A DNA stretch of 64,000 bases from Streptomyces sp. M41(2017). Its GTDB lineage: Bacteria > Actinomycetota > Actinomycetes > Streptomycetales > Streptomycetaceae. The notes under the pieces are model-generated. The model was not told the DNA's origin. It did not search any database and saw only the letters and a list, made by a program, of their open reading frames with translations. Numbering within the stretch: position 1 is the stretch's first letter; every line of letters starts with the position of its first letter. This document shows positions 60,328 to 64,000 of this stretch, piece after piece. Both the position numbers and the translations under genes were made by a program. The stretch spans positions 1,674,001 through 1,738,000 of the forward strand of contig NZ_MWFK01000001.1 in NCBI RefSeq assembly GCF_002078175.1, read 5' to 3'.

Positions 60328-63264
60328 TCAGGCGGTTCGTCCCGGCTCGGCCCTCGGGGCACGGGCGTCGGACGGCCCGTCCTCGAGGCGGCCGAGCCGT
60401 GCGCGGACCTTCTCGGCGTCCGGATGGTCGAACTCCACGAAGATCGCCAGGGCCTGGCGCCAGCTGTCGCGCGCCGCCTCCGGCTCCTGGGCGTCCAGGT
60501 GGACGTCCCCGAGGTTGCCGAGCGTGTGGCCCTCGCCCCACCGGTTGCCGATGTCCCGGTGGGTCTTGAGGGCCTGGAGGTGGTACTCGACGGCGGCGTC
60601 GTGGCGCCGGAGACGGCGGTGGACGGTGCCGAGGATGTCGAGGGTCACGCCCTCGACCCAGCGGTTGCCGCCCGCGCGCAGGACCGTCAGCGCCTGGTCC
60701 AGGCAGGCGACGGCCTCGTCGAAGCGGCCGAGTTTCTGGTAGGCGTCGCCCAGGTTGCTGAGGGCGATGCCCTCGCCCCAGGCACCGCCGATGACCCGTT
60801 CGATGGCCAGGCCGCGCCGGGTGTACTCGATGGCCTTGTCGAGCTGCCCCGACTGGAGGTAGGCGTCGCCGAGGTTGGCGACCGCCGAGGCGCGGCCGTC
60901 GTGGTCGCCGAGGTCGCGGTAGGCGGTCATCGCCTGGTGCAGGTGGTCGATCGTCTCGTCGAGCCGCCCCGAACTGCGCAGCGCGGCGGCCACGTCCGCG
61001 AGTCCCTGCGCCACGCCGTCGCGGTCGTGGGCGCCGCGCGCGGCGGCCAGGCCGGCCTTCGCGGTGTCGAGCCAGTCGTGGATGTGGCTGCGCAGGTAGA
61101 AGAAGCCCCACAGCACGGCGGGCAGCCGCCACGCGATCCCGGGGTGCCCGGACGCGGCGGCCTGGTGGACGGCGCTGACAAGGTTGCCGCGCTCCTTCTC
61201 GCACCAGCGCACCGCCTCGTCCTGCGTGCCGAAGTCCAGCGGCCGGCACAGCGGTGGCAGCGGGTCGAGCGGGATGCGGCGCCGGTGCGGGGTGATGTGC
61301 GGATAGGCGGCCTCGGCGGTGTGCAGGTACCAGGAGAGCAGCCGTTCCACCGCCAGGTCCCGCTCCTCGGGCGTCTCCTCGGCGCGGACCCGCTCGGCGG
61401 CGTACACCCGCAGCAGGTCGTGCAGGGTGTAGCGGCCGGGGAAGTGCTCGGTGAGCAGATGAGCCCGGGTCAGTTCGACGAGCAGCCCGCGGGCCTCCCG
61501 GGACGGCAGGCCGGTGAGCGCCGCGGCGGCGGGCGCGGAGATGTCGGGCCCGGAGTGCAGGCTCAGCAGATGGAAGAGGCGCGCGGCCGGCGCCGACAGC
61601 ACCTTGTACGACCAGGAGAAGACCGCCCGTACGTCGGTGGTGATGTCGTCGCCGCCGGCGAAGGCGTCGAGACTGCCGTGGGTCTCCCGCAGTTCGTCGA
61701 CGATCGCGCTGAGCGGGAAGCCGGGGTACGCGGCGGCGTGCGCGGCGACGATGGACAGGGCGAGCGGCAGCCGGGCGCACCGGGTGATGATCTCGTCCGT
61801 CGCCTGCGGTTCCGCCGCGAGCCGTTCGGTGCCGAGGCGGCGCGCCAGCAGGTCGTGCGCCTCGGCGGGCGACAGCTGGTCCAGCGTCAGCGGGTGCGCG
61901 CCCTCACCGGCGACCAGTCCGGTGAGCTGGTTGCGGCTGGTCACGATGACCAGGCAGCCCGGAGAGCCGGGCAGCAGCGGCCGGACCTGTTCGGTGTCCC
62001 GTGCGTTGTCGAGCAGGACGAGCACCCGCCGCCGGGCGAGGAGGCTGCGGTACAACGCCGCCTGGGCGTCGAGGCCTGCGGGGATCCGCATCGGGGGGAC
62101 ACCGAGCGCGTCGAGGAACGTACGGATGGCCTCCTCCGGCGTCACGACGACACCGGTCGGGTCGAAGCCGCGCAGATTGACGTAGAGCTGCCCGTCGGAG
62201 AAACGGTCGGCGATCTCGTGGGCCCAGTGCACGGCGAGGGTCGTCTTGCCGATGCCGGCCATGCCGCCGATCGCGCTGATGACCACCGAGGCCGGGGTGC
62301 TGCCGCCCTCGGGCAACAGGGCGCGGGCGCGCTCCAGTTCGGCGGAGCGTCCGGCGAACGTCGGCAGGTCGGCGGGGAGTTGTGCCGGTCGCGCCGGGTG
62401 CGCGACGACCGTCGGCACCGGTTCGGCCGGCACCTCGGGCGGCTCCGCCTCCCCGGTCTGCTCGGGCGTCGCGGGCGGCCCGGCGCCGAGGGACACGTCG
62501 GCGGCGAGGATGCGGTCGTGCAGGTCCTGCAGTGCGGCGCCGGGTTCGATACCCAGCTCGGCCACCAGTGTGGCCCGCGTCCTGCGATAGGCGGCGAGTG
62601 CCTCGGCCTGCCGGCCGGACCGGTACAGCGCCAGCATGAGCAGCCGGCACAGCTGCTCGCGCAGCGGGAACCTGCCGGTCAGCGCGAGGAGTTCGGCGAT
62701 CACCTCGCCGTCCCGCCCCAGCTCGACGTCCACGTCGAGCCGGGTCTCCAGAGCGGCGAGCCGCTCTTCGTTCAGCCGGGACGCCTCGGACTCGGCGAGC
62801 GGGCCGGGGACTCCGGCCAGCGCCGCGCCCTGCCAGCCCGCGAGGGCCGCGCGCAGCAGATCGGCCGCGGCGGCCGGTTCGCCGGCGGCGCGGAGCCGAC
62901 GGGCCTCGACGGTCCGTCGCTCGAACACGTCGAGGTCCAGGGCGCCTTCGGGGAACCGGAGAAGGTAGCCGTCGCCGACCGACACGACCACCCGGGGTGC
63001 GTCGGCACTGTCCCGTTCCGGTTCCAGCGCCTTGCGCAGCCGGGACACATAGGTCCGCAGGACGGACACGGCAGCCGCCGGCGGCTGTTCGCCCCAGACC
63101 GCGTCGAGGAGTTCACCGAGCATGACGGGGCGTCCACGGCGCAGCAGGAGGGCCGCCAGCACCGCCCGCTGCTGCGGGGAACCGACGTCCACCTCCTGTT
63201 CGCCGTGCCATGCCCGGACCGGCCCCAGCACGGCGAAACGCACGGATTCCTCGTAGGCCTTCAC
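60328..63264 (-). CDS. Second AfsR/SARP-family regulator with NB-ARC and TPR domains
   Basis: A 978-residue activator with the same domain order as the gene at 37161: DNA-binding domain (VRFAVLGPVRAWHG), bacterial activation domain, Pro/Glu linker, NB-ARC P-loop GGMAGIGKTT, and about six C-terminal TPR units (AVANLGDAYLQSGQLDKAIE, ALSNLGDAYQKLGRFDEAVA). GTG 63264 is chosen; GTG 63243, with GAGGA upstream, and GTG 63294 are alternatives. It lies opposite to its neighbours, between sigma promoter G and promoter H, and has no sigma-type promoter of its own. Confidence 0.92.
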   Translation of the reverse strand: MKAYEESVRFAVLGPVRAWHGEQEVDVGSPQQRAVLAALLLRRGRPVMLGELLDAVWGEQPPAAAVSVLRTYVSRLRKALEPERDSADAPRVVVSVGDGYLLRFPEGALDLDVFERRTVEARRLRAAGEPAAAADLLRAALAGWQGAALAGVPGPLAESEASRLNEERLAALETRLDVDVELGRDGEVIAELLALTGRFPLREQLCRLLMLALYRSGRQAEALAAYRRTRATLVAELGIEPGAALQDLHDRILAADVSLGAGPPATPEQTGEAEPPEVPAEPVPTVVAHPARPAQLPADLPTFAGRSAELERARALLPEGGSTPASVVISAIGGMAGIGKTTLAVHWAHEIADRFSDGQLYVNLRGFDPTGVVVTPEEAIRTFLDALGVPPMRIPAGLDAQAALYRSLLARRRVLVLLDNARDTEQVRPLLPGSPGCLVIVTSRNQLTGLVAGEGAHPLTLDQLSPAEAHDLLARRLGTERLAAEPQATDEIITRCARLPLALSIVAAHAAAYPGFPLSAIVDELRETHGSLDAFAGGDDITTDVRAVFSWSYKVLSAPAARLFHLLSLHSGPDISAPAAAALTGLPSREARGLLVELTRAHLLTEHFPGRYTLHDLLRVYAAERVRAEETPEERDLAVERLLSWYLHTAEAAYPHITPHRRRIPLDPLPPLCRPLDFGTQDEAVRWCEKERGNLVSAVHQAAASGHPGIAWRLPAVLWGFFYLRSHIHDWLDTAKAGLAAARGAHDRDGVAQGLADVAAALRSSGRLDETIDHLHQAMTAYRDLGDHDGRASAVANLGDAYLQSGQLDKAIEYTRRGLAIERVIGGAWGEGIALSNLGDAYQKLGRFDEAVACLDQALTVLRAGGNRWVEGVTLDILGTVHRRLRRHDAAVEYHLQALKTHRDIGNRWGEGHTLGNLGDVHLDAQEPEAARDSWRQALAIFVEFDHPDAEKVRARLGRLEDGPSDARAPRAEPGRTA

Positions 63265-63436
63265 TCTTCGGACTGTACTGAACACCTGTTTCACACAAGG
63301 GGCCTTGACGGTTCCGGACCGCTGCCGGCGCCGGGGCGCGCTGCCCTCGCGGTCCGCCCGCCCCCGCCCTCGGGGGCAGCGGGCGGCGGACGGGAACGCA
63401 CGGACGCACAGGGTCCGTTCCGTACCCCCGTGGGAT

Positions 63437-63465
63437 TGAACCGTTTCCGGCCGGCACCCGTTGCG
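63437..63465 (+). promoter_or_regulatory. Sigma-type promoter H (gene 63534)
   Basis: TGAACC (63437-63442), 16-base spacer, CGTTGCG (63459-63465), one mismatch, 68 bases before the ATG at 63534. Confidence 0.7.
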
Positions 63466-63533
63466 CTACGCGGGGACCGACGCGACGGACCCTGCCGGAG
63501 CCGTGCGGCGGGGAACGTCAGGAAGGAAACGCG

Positions 63534-64000
63534 ATGAGCCGGGGCGAAGAGACCGACGAGCCGAACACGGGAGGCGACCCTGCCGTGCCCGGGAAGCCGA
63601 TGGATCTCGGCATGCCGGGCACGGCGGGCGAGGCGTCCGAGCCGGCACCCCGCTTCGCGGTGGTCATCTCGGGCGACGGCTCGGCCGCCATCGACGGCGA
63701 GTCCGTGCCCGCGGCGGCGGGAACGACGGTCGACGCCGCGATCCTCGACGTCCTGCACGGGTACGCCCGCGACCTGAACACGACCGTGACCGCCACCATC
63801 TCCGACCCGTCGGCGGGGTACGTGGCGTTCGTCGAGGTGGCGCCCGACGGTTCGAGCAGCCTGCTGGACCAGCAGGAGCAGCAGGAACCGCAGCAGGAAC
63901 CGACCCCGCCGCCGGCTCTCGTACCGCTGCCGGTACCGGCAGCCGAGCACACGGGGCCGCCGCCGGCCGAGGCCGAACCCGCCGACGGGACCGAGGACTT
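63534..64000 (+). CDS. Paralogue of the 41013-42119 N-domain protein (3' partial)
   Basis: The first 155 residues of a protein that runs past the window end. After an acidic 38-residue leader, a domain of about 75 residues (FAVVISGDGSAAIDGESVPA, VDAAILDVLHGYARDL, VAFVEVAPDGSSSLLDQQEQ) matches the N-domain of the gene at 41013-42119 in order and spacing. A Gln/Pro/Ala-rich linker follows, again as there. ATG 63534 has AGGAAGG upstream, and promoter H precedes it. Two sigma-driven copies mark this domain as part of the system. Confidence 0.8.
   Translation, partial: MSRGEETDEPNTGGDPAVPGKPMDLGMPGTAGEASEPAPRFAVVISGDGSAAIDGESVPAAAGTTVDAAILDVLHGYARDLNTTVTATISDPSAGYVAFVEVAPDGSSSLLDQQEQQEPQQEPTPPPALVPLPVPAAEHTGPPPAEAEPADGTED

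Noticed and set aside
60325..63537. A 1070-codon open frame on the plus strand starting at a good ribosome binding site
   Set aside because: It is in-register antisense to a clear AfsR-like gene with intact DNA-binding, NB-ARC and TPR domains. GC-rich third positions make such antisense frames open by default. The promoter and start are kept as a separate finding.
42131..64000. Interpretation as a classic Streptomyces integrative plasmid (AICE)
   Set aside because: No integrase, excisionase, RepSA-type replication gene, TraB/FtsK-like single translocase or att repeat was seen. The window ends at 64000, so this cannot be fully excluded.

Overview
The window is chromosomal DNA from a Streptomyces-type actinomycete. 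The evidence is very high GC with strongly GC-biased third codon positions, many GTG starts, XRE/DUF397 gene pairs, AfsR-like SARP regulators, a CdgB-like GGDEF protein, DasR-type operators beside nagK-nagA, CIRCE elements at groEL, and intergenic repeats of a kind common in this genus. I saw no tRNA, rRNA, CRISPR array, transposase or integrase.

Positions 1-37000 look like conserved core: amino-sugar and cell-wall recycling (SIS-domain regulator end, murQ, PTS EIIBC); a WhiJ-type regulatory locus (3.6-5.2 kb); an Old Yellow Enzyme; a secreted phospholipase-D-like protein; groEL with a tandem CIRCE operator; a cold-shock gene; threonine synthase plus a MoaD-like partner behind a SAM-I riboswitch; GpgS, OtsA and OtsB (compatible-solute sugars); an orphan sugar-binding lipoprotein divergent from nagK-nagA with two dre-like operators between; a PfkB kinase; a CBM-like membrane protein; cdgB with a long leader and a possible 23-codon ORF; flavin reductase, ArfB, TerD, an M1 peptidase lipoprotein, a 103-bp tandem repeat, a pentapeptide protein, an FAD enzyme/MDR/MFS group, a PuuB-like oxidase and a rhomboid-like protein.

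Positions 37000-64000 form a distinct locus. An AfsR-like regulator with an early TTA codon (37161) converges on a SigL-type ECF sigma factor (40137). Eleven promoter-like sequences of the form TGAACC-N16/17-CGTTGTG (eight exact) then lie in front of transcription units from 42.9 to 63.5 kb. These units encode a lytic transglycosylase, a type IV secretion-like operon (Pro/Ala-rich protein, two pilin-like two-TM proteins, VirB8-like and VirB6/TrbL-like proteins, an SCO6880-family protein, VirB4-like and VirD4-like ATPases), DUF3592 and DUF418 membrane proteins, an NlpC/P60 hydrolase, a DUF4913 protein, three unrecognised proteins, and a secreted thaumatin-domain/GH128 glucanase that also carries an early TTA codon. 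A second AfsR-like gene sits inside this block on the other strand, immediately downstream of one sigma promoter and an orphan ribosome binding site. No relaxase or integrase is visible. My main inference is a chromosomal, sigma-factor-coordinated T4SS-like envelope or secretion system with bldA-linked control.
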